Below, one piece after another: positions 55,205 to 63,890 of a stretch of DNA of 64,000 bases. Under the pieces are notes generated by a model. The model was not told where the DNA came from, made no database searches, and saw only the letters and a program-made list of their open reading frames with translations. Both the position numbers and the translations under genes were made by a program. Each line of letters starts with the position of its first letter. Position 1 is the first letter of the stretch. The stretch is from Lachnospiraceae bacterium (GTDB lineage Bacteria > Bacillota > Clostridia > Lachnospirales > Lachnospiraceae), in NCBI GenBank assembly GCA_902363445.1, contig CABJAB010000002.1:463811-527810 (forward strand), in the 5' to 3' direction.

Positions 55205-56179
55205 TTATTCGCAGGGATATGCCACGCCCCACGAAGCTCTGAGCTCATCCATCCATTCCATGATGCGTATAGTCTCAGAATGAGGCATCTGAGGGCATTC
55301 GACCGCACCGTTCTTAAGCGCCTCCTGGCAGGCCAGCACTTCATATTCATATCCGTTTATCTGTTCCGGCACCTTATATTCCGCTTTCAGCTTCCGGTCC
55401 AGGCCATATATACGGATGTATTCACAGTTGTTGATATTCTGAACCTTTATGTATCCCTTATCACCGTTTATGGTCCCTTCTCTGTCACTCTGGACCGACA
55501 TTCCGCTGTAAAGATAAGCCATCCTGCCGTCTTCATAGGTCAGAGTAATGCTGTTCTGTTCGTCCACGCCGGCATCTGTCAGCACGGCCGCTGAAGTCAT
55601 GGCCTTTACATCGTCTCCCAAGACCATGGAGGCAAAATTCAGAGTATAGACACCCACGTCAAGAAGCGCGCCTCCAGCTAAAGCCGGATCCTTTAACCGT
55701 GGAACCTGGCGGATGACATAGCACAGATTGGCGCTGAGAGAACGTACCTCCCCGATGGCGCCGTCTGCGATGATCTCGTTGATCATCTTCCGGCTGGGCA
55801 TATAGCGGGTCCATATCGCCTCTGCCGCCAGAATCCCTTTTTCTTCTGAAAGAGTACAGATTTCCCTGGCCTGTGCGGCATTTACGGTAAACGCTTTTTC
55901 ACATAAAACCGCTTTCCCATGATTCAGGCACAGCTTCATGTGCTCGAAATGATGGGAATGAGGTGTCGCCACATAGATCAGATCCACCTCTCCGTCGTTT
56001 ACCAGCTCTTCATATGAGCCATATGCTTCTTTAAAACCGTATTTATCTGCAAATGCCTTTGCCCGCGCATGATCCCTGGATGCCACGGCATATGCCTCCA
56101 CCTGTTTTCCGCGAAGACCGCAGACGGCTTCCGCCATTTGATTGGCGATATTTCCCGCTCCCAAAATTCCCACTTTCAT
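55205..56179 (-). CDS. Gfo/Idh/MocA family oxidoreductase
   Basis: 324 residues from ATG at 56179 with AAGGAGG seven bases ahead; the longer in-frame start overlaps cls. Rossmann fold GILGAGNIAN (residues 4-13) for NAD(P), then VATPHSHHFEHM and LCEKAFTVN (the EKP-type catalytic lysine motif). Would oxidise or reduce a sugar or cyclitol. Located upstream of the GH2 glycosidase, which supports a joint sugar pathway. Confidence 0.9.
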   Translation of the reverse strand: MKVGILGAGNIANQMAEAVCGLRGKQVEAYAVASRDHARAKAFADKYGFKEAYGSYEELVNDGEVDLIYVATPHSHHFEHMKLCLNHGKAVLCEKAFTVNAAQAREICTLSEEKGILAAEAIWTRYMPSRKMINEIIADGAIGEVRSLSANLCYVIRQVPRLKDPALAGGALLDVGVYTLNFASMVLGDDVKAMTSAAVLTDAGVDEQNSITLTYEDGRMAYLYSGMSVQSDREGTINGDKGYIKVQNINNCEYIRIYGLDRKLKAEYKVPEQINGYEYEVLACQEALKNGAVECPQMPHSETIRIMEWMDELRASWGVAYPCE

Positions 56180-56218
56180 AGATAGCCTCCTTCCGTGCCA
56201 TATGATGCACAAGCCCTT

Positions 56219-56238
56219 CCATTGTTTTAAAACAATGG
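56219..56238. repeat. 20-base perfect palindrome over the cls stop codon
   Basis: CCATTGTTTTAAAACAATGG, a perfect inverted repeat with no central gap (a seven-base-pair stem with a six-base loop if folded). It covers the cls stop codon at 56227-56229. It could be an operator for gfo-GH2 or a weak terminator. Confidence 0.5.
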
Positions 56239-57756
56239 GGCCAGTATCCGCAGTACCGAATCCAGCAGACCTCCAAAGATTCCGGTCCGGCATTCCCTGA
56301 GGGAAACAGGCCGGCTCTTTCCTATGGTCTGGAGAGCGTCCATCTTAAGATCTATCACCGCTTCCGTCCGGTACATGAATGTCCCGCATTCAAAGTGCAG
56401 ATACAGACTCCTGTAATCCATATTGATGGTTCCTACGACCGCAAATTCATCATCGCATACATAGCTTTTCGCGTGGATAAAGCCCGGTGTGTATTCGTAT
56501 ATCTTCACGCCTGCCCGGAGGAGCGGCGCGTAATTGGAACGGGTGAGCCGGAAGACCAGAGGCTTATCCGGTATCCCCGGAGTCACGATCCGCACATCCA
56601 CTCCCCGTTTAGCTGCCAGAGAAAGGGCTGTCTTCATTTCATTATCCACGATCAGATACGGTGTGAAAATGTAGCAGTAATGCCTTGCCTGGTTGAGGAT
56701 CTCAATATAGACATTTTCCGCGACGGTCTCATTATCCAGCGGAGAATCTCCGAAGGGCTGTACATATCCGCTTCCTGCAAAAACATTCGGATGGTGGACA
56801 TGAGTCTTATACTGTTCCAGACTCCTGTCCTCCTTCCGGTAGGCGTTCCACATTTCCAGGAACATCAGAGTGAAATTCCAGACCGCCTCTCCCTTAAGCC
56901 GTACTCCCGTATCCTTCCAATGGCCGAACCGCTGCTTCAGGTTGATATACTCATCCGACAGATTAATCCCTCCGGTAAAAGCCGTATGGCCGTCTATCAC
57001 CATGATTTTTCTGTGATCCCGATGATTCATGACCATGGAAAGAAATGGAACAAATGGGTTGAACGCCATGCACTTGATCCCTTTTTTCTCCAGGATCTTC
57101 GCGTAACTGCCGGGCAGCAGCGCCACACAGCCCATATCGTCATAGATAAGCCGGACATCCACACCCTGTGATACCTTACGCTCCAGGATCTCCAGAATCT
57201 TGTTCCACATGACGCCTTCTTCTATAATGAAATATTCCATGAAGATATAATATTCCGCCTTCTCCAAAGCCTCCAGCATGTCCTTGAACATCAGCTCACC
57301 CACGGGATAATATTTGGAGTCCGTGTCCTTATATATGGCATAATCGCTGGCATTTTTAAGATATGTACTGACGCCCGAGGCCCGTTCATCCAGCGCCCGT
57401 ATTTCATCAATGGCCGTATCGTCGCCCTGGAATTCCTTTTCAAGGCGTCTGTGTTCCAATTCCAGGCGCTTGCGCATCTTTTTAGACGGATTTTTATTTC
57501 CGAAGCAAAGATAAAGAAGGCCGCCGAATAAGGGCAGACATAAAATCAGAATGATCCAGGCGATTTTATACGCCGAGTTTTCATCTTTACCGATAATATA
57601 AAGCACGATCAGAACACTGAGGACAGAAAATGCAATATTGATCCAAACGGAATAATTGCCCAGCTTTAAAAGAAGAAGCGCAATCCATATCACCTGAATG
57701 ATCAGAAGCAGTCCCGTGATCAGAATTCTGTTGGTAATCAGCTTTTTGTATTTCAT
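56227..57756 (-). CDS. cls: Cardiolipin synthase
   Basis: 509 residues from ATG at 57756 with AAGAGGTG ahead. Two N-terminal membrane helices are followed by two phospholipase D (HKD) motifs: HRKIMVID (first) and HAKSYVCD (second). It joins phosphatidylglycerol molecules to make cardiolipin. Divergently placed from the PfkB gene. Confidence 0.95.
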   Translation of the reverse strand: MKYKKLITNRILITGLLLIIQVIWIALLLLKLGNYSVWINIAFSVLSVLIVLYIIGKDENSAYKIAWIILILCLPLFGGLLYLCFGNKNPSKKMRKRLELEHRRLEKEFQGDDTAIDEIRALDERASGVSTYLKNASDYAIYKDTDSKYYPVGELMFKDMLEALEKAEYYIFMEYFIIEEGVMWNKILEILERKVSQGVDVRLIYDDMGCVALLPGSYAKILEKKGIKCMAFNPFVPFLSMVMNHRDHRKIMVIDGHTAFTGGINLSDEYINLKQRFGHWKDTGVRLKGEAVWNFTLMFLEMWNAYRKEDRSLEQYKTHVHHPNVFAGSGYVQPFGDSPLDNETVAENVYIEILNQARHYCYIFTPYLIVDNEMKTALSLAAKRGVDVRIVTPGIPDKPLVFRLTRSNYAPLLRAGVKIYEYTPGFIHAKSYVCDDEFAVVGTINMDYRSLYLHFECGTFMYRTEAVIDLKMDALQTIGKSRPVSLRECRTGIFGGLLDSVLRILAPLF

Positions 57757-57811
57757 AATCACCTCTTTGCCCCCCGACGATATCATTTCTTTTCCCAGCA
57801 TTTTGTGGTAC

Positions 57812-57817
57812 TATAAT
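57812..57817 (+). promoter_or_regulatory. -10 element of the PfkB kinase gene
   Basis: TATAAT 26 bases upstream of the ATG, with AAAAGGAGG in between; no good -35 is seen. Assignment is tentative. Confidence 0.45.
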
Positions 57818-57843
57818 GGCAGTCAAGAAAAGGAGGCTTTATA

Positions 57844-58770
57844 ATGCCAAATTGTCTAGTGATCGGCTCTGCCGCAGCCGATGTCATCATACGGATTCCA
57901 CATCTTCCCTCCACCGGAGAAGATATTCATATCATAAGTCAGGAAATGTCCCTGGGCGGGTGTGCCTGGAATGTCTTTCATATGATCCGGCTGTTCCAGG
58001 TCCCGGCGGTCTTATTTTCTCCCATAGGGACAGGAGTCTACGGAGACTTCATACGCGGTGAGCTTGCCGCACGGAATGTCTCCGTTCCCATCCCGCCCCC
58101 TGAGGAAAAAAACGGATGCTGCTACTGTTTCGTAGAAGACAGCGGAGAACGGACCTTTCTTTCCCATCACGGCGCCGAATACCGGTTTCGGGAGGAATGG
58201 TTCCAGCTTCTCCCAAAAAACTGCCGGGACTATACCTATGTGTGCGGCCTGGAAGTAGAAGAACCCACAGGAGAAGCTATCCTCCGCTATTTGGAAGCCA
58301 CTCCCGGCCTTAAGATATTTTTCGCCCCGGGCCCCCGGATCTGCCAAATCGGGCCGGACAAAATGAACCGCCTTTTCGCCCTAAGCCCCATCCTTCACCT
58401 GAATGAGACAGAAGCGATGACCTATACTGGGAAAGCAGCGGTGGAACAGGCTGCTCAGGCGCTTTACACCCTCACCGGAAACATCGTGATCATCACGCTG
58501 GGAGAAAACGGCGCTTACTACGATGACGGAACCTCCCGTGGATATGTCCCCCCGGTACAGACAGATTCCGTGACAGACACCATAGGCGCCGGAGACGCAC
58601 ATATCGGAACCGTCATGGCCTGTCTGGCATCGGGACTTTCCCTGAAAGAATCCATCCGGACTGCCAACCGGATTTCTGCGGCAGTCGTCGGGACAAGAGG
58701 GGCCTGTCTCTCCAAAGAGACATTTGACGCTCTCTCTGTCCCGATTCCGCAAAGCTCTCCTATTCCGTAA
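57844..58770 (+). CDS. PfkB-family carbohydrate or nucleoside kinase
   Basis: 308 residues. Ribokinase fold. N-terminal GSAAADVIIRIPHLPSTGEDI, the middle GGCAWNVFHM and the C-terminal DTIGAGDAHIGTVMACLASG with the catalytic Asp are the family's signatures. Substrate not defined; a nucleoside or sugar fits the neighbouring deoD. The end overlaps the end of deoD by 11 bases, tail to tail. Confidence 0.92.
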   Translation: MPNCLVIGSAAADVIIRIPHLPSTGEDIHIISQEMSLGGCAWNVFHMIRLFQVPAVLFSPIGTGVYGDFIRGELAARNVSVPIPPPEEKNGCCYCFVEDSGERTFLSHHGAEYRFREEWFQLLPKNCRDYTYVCGLEVEEPTGEAILRYLEATPGLKIFFAPGPRICQIGPDKMNRLFALSPILHLNETEAMTYTGKAAVEQAAQALYTLTGNIVIITLGENGAYYDDGTSRGYVPPVQTDSVTDTIGAGDAHIGTVMACLASGLSLKESIRTANRISAAVVGTRGACLSKETFDALSVPIPQSSPIP

Positions 58771-59473
58771 AGGAAACGGCCGTTTCCAACGCCACCTGCA
58801 TCATATTGGTGAATCCGACCTGGCGTTCCTGCGCCGGAAGGGATTCTCCCGTCACAATGGAATCGGATACCGTAAAGATCCCCAGCGCCCGGACCCCGGC
58901 CCGGTTCGCATTGCAGTAAAGTGCATAGCTTTCCATCTCAATGGACAAAAGCCCCATCTTCGCCCATTCCTTCCATTCGGGAGTTTCCGTGTAAAAGAGA
59001 TCAGAAGAAAGAATATTTCCTTCCACATGGGAAAATCCGTGTTCGGATGCCGACTGCACGGCTCTTGCGAGCAGCTCATAGGAGGCCGTCGCGGAATAAG
59101 TCCCCGGCAGTTTATACTGGTGGGCATAACCTCCGTCGGTACTGGCTCCCATGGCCATCACGATATCTCCCACCCTCACATGCTCCTGAATGCTTCCGCA
59201 GGATCCCACCCGGATCAGATTCTTCACACCATAAAAATGAATCAGTTCATAAGAATATATCCCTATGGACGGACAGCCCATGCCCGTCCCCATGACCGAT
59301 ACCCGTTTTCCCTGATAGTTTCCCGTAAATCCCAGCATATTCCGCACGGAGTTGAATTCCTCCACATCCTCCAGAAAATTCTCCGCAATGAATTTCGCTC
59401 TCAGCGGATCGCCCGGCAGCAGGATACTTTCCGCTATTTCACCTGTTTTCGCCTGATTGTGAGGAGTCGCCAT
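58760..59473 (-). CDS. deoD: Purine nucleoside phosphorylase, DeoD type
   Basis: 237 residues. Splits purine (deoxy)nucleosides with phosphate. Family motifs: ILLPGDPLRAKFIAENF, VMGTGMGCPSIGIYSYELI, VRVGSCGSIQ, and SIEMESYALYCNA with the conserved MEXXXL pattern. Its gene converges on the PfkB kinase. Confidence 0.96.
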   Translation of the reverse strand: MATPHNQAKTGEIAESILLPGDPLRAKFIAENFLEDVEEFNSVRNMLGFTGNYQGKRVSVMGTGMGCPSIGIYSYELIHFYGVKNLIRVGSCGSIQEHVRVGDIVMAMGASTDGGYAHQYKLPGTYSATASYELLARAVQSASEHGFSHVEGNILSSDLFYTETPEWKEWAKMGLLSIEMESYALYCNANRAGVRALGIFTVSDSIVTGESLPAQERQVGFTNMMQVALETAVSFTE

Positions 59474-59545
59474 TTTCCATACCTCCTGTTTTCTGTTTTT
59501 ACCAGTTTATCACATTTAATAGAAGATTACCAGGAACCATATCGA

Positions 59546-60121
59546 TTATTTCCCTCTCAAAATATCCAGAAGCCAGTCCGGATCCGGAACCGGCAAAGTC
59601 TCGCTGACTGCCAGCTGTTCCATGATTCCTTGGACGCTGCACCAAAAAGCCAGTGACAAAGCCATAGCGTCTCCTTTTCGGATACTTCCCTGCATCTGTC
59701 CCAGCCGGATCAGCTCAGCTGAAAATTCTATGGTATTTTCATTCCTGGCTAACCTGCGTATTCTCTCCGGAGCACCGTCTCCTCTCTGTGCCTGTGCCGT
59801 CAAAACAAATAATTTTGCCGCCTGTGGTCTCTCCTTTACAAGAGAAAAAAGTTTTACTGTATAATTCTGGAAAAAAGCCAGAGGTGAGGAAAAATCCATT
59901 TCAAACGGTAAGCTCTTTCCATTCAGCCCCATTTTGATTAGCTCTTCATAAAGATTTTCTTTGGAGTCAAAATAATGAAACAAAAGACCAGAGCTCATCC
60001 CCGCAGCATTCGCGATATCCTCGATCTTTGTAGCGGAATACCCTTTAGATGAAAACTGATCAACAGCCGCCCAAATGATTGCTTCTTTTCTCTTTTCCTT
60101 CTGTTCGGACCTCAGACCCAT
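59546..60121 (-). CDS. TetR/AcrR family transcriptional regulator
   Basis: 191 residues. N-terminal helix-turn-helix (residues about 10-56, RKEAIIWAAVDQFSSKGYSATKIEDIANAAGMSSGLLFHYFDSKENLYEEL) and a variable ligand-binding domain. Regulated genes are not clear; the 18-base near-palindrome at 60156-60173 in its own upstream region may be its operator. Confidence 0.92.
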   Translation of the reverse strand: MGLRSEQKEKRKEAIIWAAVDQFSSKGYSATKIEDIANAAGMSSGLLFHYFDSKENLYEELIKMGLNGKSLPFEMDFSSPLAFFQNYTVKLFSLVKERPQAAKLFVLTAQAQRGDGAPERIRRLARNENTIEFSAELIRLGQMQGSIRKGDAMALSLAFWCSVQGIMEQLAVSETLPVPDPDWLLDILRGK

Positions 60122-60155
60122 TGATTTTCCTCATCTTTTCGTTAAATTATATTTC

Positions 60156-60173
60156 ATTGAATATATATTTAAT
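60156..60173. promoter_or_regulatory. Near-palindrome upstream of the TetR gene
   Basis: ATTGAATATATATTTAAT matches its own reverse complement at 16 of 18 positions. It is 35 bases ahead of the TetR start, in AT-rich DNA, so chance is possible; it fits an autoregulatory operator. Confidence 0.45.
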
Positions 60174-60221
60174 AAAATAGAATCATATATTTCCCATCTT
60201 GTCAATCGGAAATAGGGTCGT

Positions 60222-60680
60222 CTACAGCCGCAGGCCCTTGATATCCTTGATTCGGGACAGAATCGTATCACAGGTGATATTCAGAATCCCGGGAAGGGTA
60301 TCCATTTCCTGCCGGATCAGGCGTTCCATCTCCTCCTGCCCTGCCGCGACTGCGTGTACATGAAGCTTGCTCCTGCCTGTCACGCGATAGATCTGTGTGA
60401 TAGATTCATTTCCGTTCAGACGGTCTATGACTTCCTGGAGACAGGCAGGTTCTGTTTCAATTTCAAAATAACAGGACACGGCTCCGCTTATTTTCTGAGG
60501 ATTGATGACAGTCGTATATTCTTCTATGATTCCTTTGTCCTCCAGCGCACTAATCCTGGCCTTCACCGCCACACGGGAGATACCAGTCTTCTCTCCAATG
60601 TCGGAATAAGAAAGCCTTGCGTTTTCTATCAGAAGCGTCAGAATCTTCTGGTCCAGATCGTCTAATCCACTCAAAAACAT
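60222..60680 (-). CDS. Lrp/AsnC family transcriptional regulator
   Basis: 152 residues. N-terminal winged helix (LDQKILTLLIENARLSYSDIGEKTGISRVAVKARI, residues 8-42) and C-terminal RAM ligand-binding domain. Divergent from the MATE exporter, which is a likely target. Confidence 0.93.
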   Translation of the reverse strand: MFLSGLDDLDQKILTLLIENARLSYSDIGEKTGISRVAVKARISALEDKGIIEEYTTVINPQKISGAVSCYFEIETEPACLQEVIDRLNGNESITQIYRVTGRSKLHVHAVAAGQEEMERLIRQEMDTLPGILNITCDTILSRIKDIKGLRL

Positions 60681-60711
60681 ATCGCCACCTCGTTTTTCTG
60701 TATTTTGTTCT

Positions 60712-60775
60712 ATTTTACTAAACTCTCACCTTTTTAGCAACAAAAAGAAATAATAATATTGACATAAAGTAAAAT
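60712..60775. promoter_or_regulatory. Spaced inverted repeat between Lrp and MATE genes
   Basis: ATTTTACT (60712-60719) and AGTAAAAT (60768-60775) are exact inverse copies 48 bases apart; the second lies inside the MATE promoter spacer. A looping or double-site operator for the adjacent Lrp/AsnC protein is possible. Confidence 0.4.
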
Positions 60776-60787
60776 ATATTCTAAAAT
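60759..60787 (+). promoter_or_regulatory. SigmaA-type promoter of the MATE exporter gene
   Basis: -35 TTGACA (60759-60764), 17-base spacer, -10 TAAAAT (60782-60787). Near consensus. Confidence 0.8.
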
Positions 60788-60833
60788 CAATACGAAACGA
60801 AATATATAAATTTCCATTTGTCTCGGAGGAGCT

Positions 60834-62186
60834 ATGAAGAAGGACCTTACACACGGTAATATCACATCAACCATGCTGCGCTTTGCGCTCCCTATGATAC
60901 TGGGCAATCTTCTGCAGCAGCTTTACAATATTGCAGATACTCTTATTGTAGGACAGTTTCTGGGTTCCAATGCCCTGGCAGCCGTAGGCTCTTCTTATAC
61001 GCTCATGACCTTCCTCACTTCTATCCTGATGGGACTTTGCATGGGCAGCGGCGTCGTCTTCTCCACCCGCTATGGAGAAAGAGATATGGATCGTCTGAAG
61101 TCCAGCCTTTTCGTGTCTTTTATACTGATAGCAGCCTGCACTCTTTTTCTCAATATCGCCGTTTTTATATGGATAGACCCGATCATGCGGCTGCTCCAAA
61201 TCCCTCCTGAGATCTATCCTCTCATGAGAAGCTATCTATGGATCATCTTCATTGGAATCAGCGCAACATTCCTCTATAATTTTTATGCCTCCCTCCTCCG
61301 TTCCATCGGAAATTCCATGGTACCCCTTTTGTTTCTCGGAATTTCCGCAGGACTTAACATCATTTTAGACCTAGTATTTGTCCTCTCCTTCCATTGGGGA
61401 GTCGCTGGAGCCGCCATTGCAACAGTCCTGTCGCAGTTTGTCTCCGGCATAGGTATTCTTCTGTATACTTTGATCCGCGTCCCGGAATTCCGGATACAAA
61501 AAAAGAACAGGACGTTTAAAAAAGAATATATAACAGAAATCGCACAGTTTTCCTTCCTGACTTGTCTGCAGCAGTCCATTATGAATTTCGGCATCCTCAT
61601 GGTTCAGGGCTTGATCAACAGCTTTGGTCCTGTTGTGATGGCTGCCTTTGCGGCCGCTGTTAAAATTGATTCTTTTGCATACATGCCGGTACAGGATTTT
61701 GGGAATGCCTTCTCCACATTTATCGCGCAGAACTTCGGAGCTCATGAAACAAAGCGGATTCAAAAAGGAATCCGGAGCGCCATGCTGGTATGTCTTCTGT
61801 TCTGCCTGGTGATCACGGCTGCTGTCTGCATATTTGCCCGGCCGCTCATGTTGATTTTCGTCCAGCCGCATGAGACAGAAATCCTCGCCATTGGGGTACA
61901 GTATCTGAGAATAGAAGGGGCCTTTTACTGCGGCATCGGCTGCCTGTTCTTGCTCTATGGCCTTTACCGGGCTGTTCAGAAGCCGGGCATGTCCGTCATT
62001 CTCACTGTCGTATCCCTGGGTACCCGTGTCGCGCTGGCCTATGCTCTCTCCGCCATTCCTTCCATCGGAGTGATTGGAATCTGGGTATCCGTGCCCGCCG
62101 GATGGCTCCTGGCAGACGTGATCGGGCTGCTGTATTACCGGATACATAGAAAAACACTGCTCAAGGCAAACGTTCCACAGCGATGA
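60834..62186 (+). CDS. MATE family efflux transporter
   Basis: 450 residues, twelve membrane helices in two repeats. Start ATG with GGAGGAGC seven bases ahead. The N-terminal region MLRFALPMILGNLLQQLYNIADTLIVGQFLGSNALAAVGSS is the family signature. Exports drugs or metabolites with Na+ or H+. Divergent Lrp regulator and a shared terminator with folD at the right. Confidence 0.93.
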   Translation: MKKDLTHGNITSTMLRFALPMILGNLLQQLYNIADTLIVGQFLGSNALAAVGSSYTLMTFLTSILMGLCMGSGVVFSTRYGERDMDRLKSSLFVSFILIAACTLFLNIAVFIWIDPIMRLLQIPPEIYPLMRSYLWIIFIGISATFLYNFYASLLRSIGNSMVPLLFLGISAGLNIILDLVFVLSFHWGVAGAAIATVLSQFVSGIGILLYTLIRVPEFRIQKKNRTFKKEYITEIAQFSFLTCLQQSIMNFGILMVQGLINSFGPVVMAAFAAAVKIDSFAYMPVQDFGNAFSTFIAQNFGAHETKRIQKGIRSAMLVCLLFCLVITAAVCIFARPLMLIFVQPHETEILAIGVQYLRIEGAFYCGIGCLFLLYGLYRAVQKPGMSVILTVVSLGTRVALAYALSAIPSIGVIGIWVSVPAGWLLADVIGLLYYRIHRKTLLKANVPQR

Positions 62187-62202
62187 TCCCACAAAATACA
62201 TC

Positions 62203-62256
62203 AAAATACCAGCCCCCGGTTCATCTATGATCTGCCGTCGGGGCTGGTATTTTTTA
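62203..62256. terminator. Bidirectional terminator between MATE and folD
   Basis: A long stem AAAATACCAGCCCC / GGGGCTGGTATTTT (62203-62216 and 62240-62253), loop 23 bases, with T-rich ends on both strands. It would end both the MATE transcript and the fhs-fchA-folD transcript. Confidence 0.8.
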
Positions 62257-62261
62257 TTTCT

Positions 62262-63113
62262 TTATTCTACTGTTCTCATGGCTGCTTCAACCACATGTCC
62301 GACCAATACGGAAGTAGTAACTGCTCCTACTCCTCCGGGTACGGGGGTTATCGCGTCTACTACGGGTTCCACCGTGTCATATTTCACGTCACCGCAGAGC
62401 TTGCCTTCGTCATTCACATTGATTCCCACATCAATCACTACCTGTCCGGGAGCTACATAAGATTCATTGACAACTCCGGCACGTCCTGCCGCTACGATCA
62501 CGATATCCGCTTCTCTTGTCACAGAAGGCATATCCTTTGTCCTCGTATGACATATGGTAACGGTAGCATTCTTCTTGATCAGCATCATGGCAGCCGGCTT
62601 GCCTACCACAAGGCTTCTGCCTACCACAACGGCTTTTTTTCCGGTACAGTCGATTCCATAGTGATCCAGAATCTCCATACACGCCTGAGGGGTGCAGGGA
62701 GGGAAGCCCTGTTTTGTTCCGGCGAATACTCCCACCATGGAGCCGTCTGTGATTCCGTCCACATCCTTTTCCGGCTTCAGCGCCTTAATCACGGCAGCTT
62801 CATCCAAATGCTTGGGGAGCGGTCTGAAGATCAATACCCCATGGATATTCTCATCCTCATTTACCTTATCAATGGTAGCCATCAACTCTTCCTGCGTCAC
62901 GTCCACTGGAAGCAGAAACTTCTCCACCGCCACTCCGAGCGTATCGCACCGTTTCGTCGCGCCTCTTTCATAAGAAAGATCATCCGGTCTTTCCCCTACA
63001 CGGACAATCCCCAGTGTGGGATTGATTCCTTTTGCTTTTAATCCTTCCACATTCGCTTTGATCTTTTCATTCAAAGCGGCGGCAACCTCTTTGCCGAGCA
63101 ACTGCTTTGCCAT
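62262..63113 (-). CDS. folD: FolD-type methylenetetrahydrofolate dehydrogenase, cyclohydrolase site altered
   Basis: 283 residues. The NADP-binding domain (VVVGRSLVVGKPAAMMLIKKNATVTICHTRT) and the ending TPVPGGVGAVTTSVL match FolD. Aligned by eye on the canonical Y-x3-K-x-K-A/C motif, Y48 is kept, but the catalytic Lys is A52; the next Lys (K54) is kept. The canonical VQLPLP, whose Gln helps the cyclohydrolase, is IFRPLP here with F96. D119 in KDVDG is retained. The cyclohydrolase activity is probably lost and supplied by FchA, encoded 46 bases upstream. Confidence 0.9.
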   Translation of the reverse strand: MAKQLLGKEVAAALNEKIKANVEGLKAKGINPTLGIVRVGERPDDLSYERGATKRCDTLGVAVEKFLLPVDVTQEELMATIDKVNEDENIHGVLIFRPLPKHLDEAAVIKALKPEKDVDGITDGSMVGVFAGTKQGFPPCTPQACMEILDHYGIDCTGKKAVVVGRSLVVGKPAAMMLIKKNATVTICHTRTKDMPSVTREADIVIVAAGRAGVVNESYVAPGQVVIDVGINVNDEGKLCGDVKYDTVEPVVDAITPVPGGVGAVTTSVLVGHVVEAAMRTVE

Positions 63114-63159
63114 CGCAAAATCCTCCTGTTGTAATTGATTTATTCAAGCCATTAGGCTA

Positions 63160-63789
63160 TTATTTCAATCTTCCCAATACACGTTCAAATACTTCGTCCG
63201 CCAGTTTCGTATACTTAGCGAGCATCGCATCCGCTTTCTGATTCAGTTCTTCCGCGTATTCCCTATTTTTCATGGACTTTGTATTGATATATACGTTCAG
63301 GCTGGCTCCCTGGAGTGCCGCTTTACAGAACGCCGCGCCTACGCCGGCATCACTGATAGCCAGAGCAGAACCCTTTGCGGCAAATTCCACGATCAGATCG
63401 AGTGCATCACAGCATTTTTCCATGATTTCCATGGGAACGGAGCAGGCATCCTTCAGAACAATTTCCATCACACGGGCTTTTTCAGCCTTTTCCTCTTCTG
63501 TTTCTCTGGGCATTCCATAGGCCTTTGCCAAAGGCTCAAATACTTCCGCATCTCTTTCAATCAGGTCAAGAAGTTCCTTTTGAAGAGTGTCCGCCTTGGA
63601 TTTCAGCGCCCACATTTCCTCTTCCACATCCGCGTATTTCTTTTTTCCCACGGTCAGAGAACCCACCATATTTCCAAGAGCCGTACCTACCGCTCCCACC
63701 AGAGCGCTGGCGCCGCCGCCGCCCGGTACAGGAGCCTTTGAAGCGAGCACTTCCACAAATTCATTACACTGTACAGTTGAAAATCCCAT
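63160..63789 (-). CDS. fchA: Methenyltetrahydrofolate cyclohydrolase (FchA type)
   Basis: 209 residues. Cyclodeaminase/cyclohydrolase family. The glycine-rich PVPGGGGASALVGAVGTALGNMVGSLT (about residues 21-47) and the helical remainder match FchA. It converts methenyl-THF to 10-formyl-THF (reversible). Between fhs and folD, as in clostridial one-carbon operons. Confidence 0.92.
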   Translation of the reverse strand: MGFSTVQCNEFVEVLASKAPVPGGGGASALVGAVGTALGNMVGSLTVGKKKYADVEEEMWALKSKADTLQKELLDLIERDAEVFEPLAKAYGMPRETEEEKAEKARVMEIVLKDACSVPMEIMEKCCDALDLIVEFAAKGSALAISDAGVGAAFCKAALQGASLNVYINTKSMKNREYAEELNQKADAMLAKYTKLADEVFERVLGRLK

Positions 63790-63825
63790 TTCCTTACCTC
63801 CGCTTTTCTGTCAGGAATCTTTCAA

Positions 63826-63852
63826 AAAAGGGACAGCCTGGAGGACTGTCCC
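63826..63852 (-). terminator. Terminator or attenuator between fhs and fchA
   Basis: Stem GGGACAG / CTGTCCC (63830-63836, 63846-63852), 9-base loop, followed on minus by TTTTTT. It sits inside the fhs-fchA gap (102 bases), so it may lower rather than stop expression of fchA and folD. Confidence 0.7.
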
Positions 63853-63890
63853 CAAATAAACAAACAAAAAGCTATTCCAGATTTCGCTTC

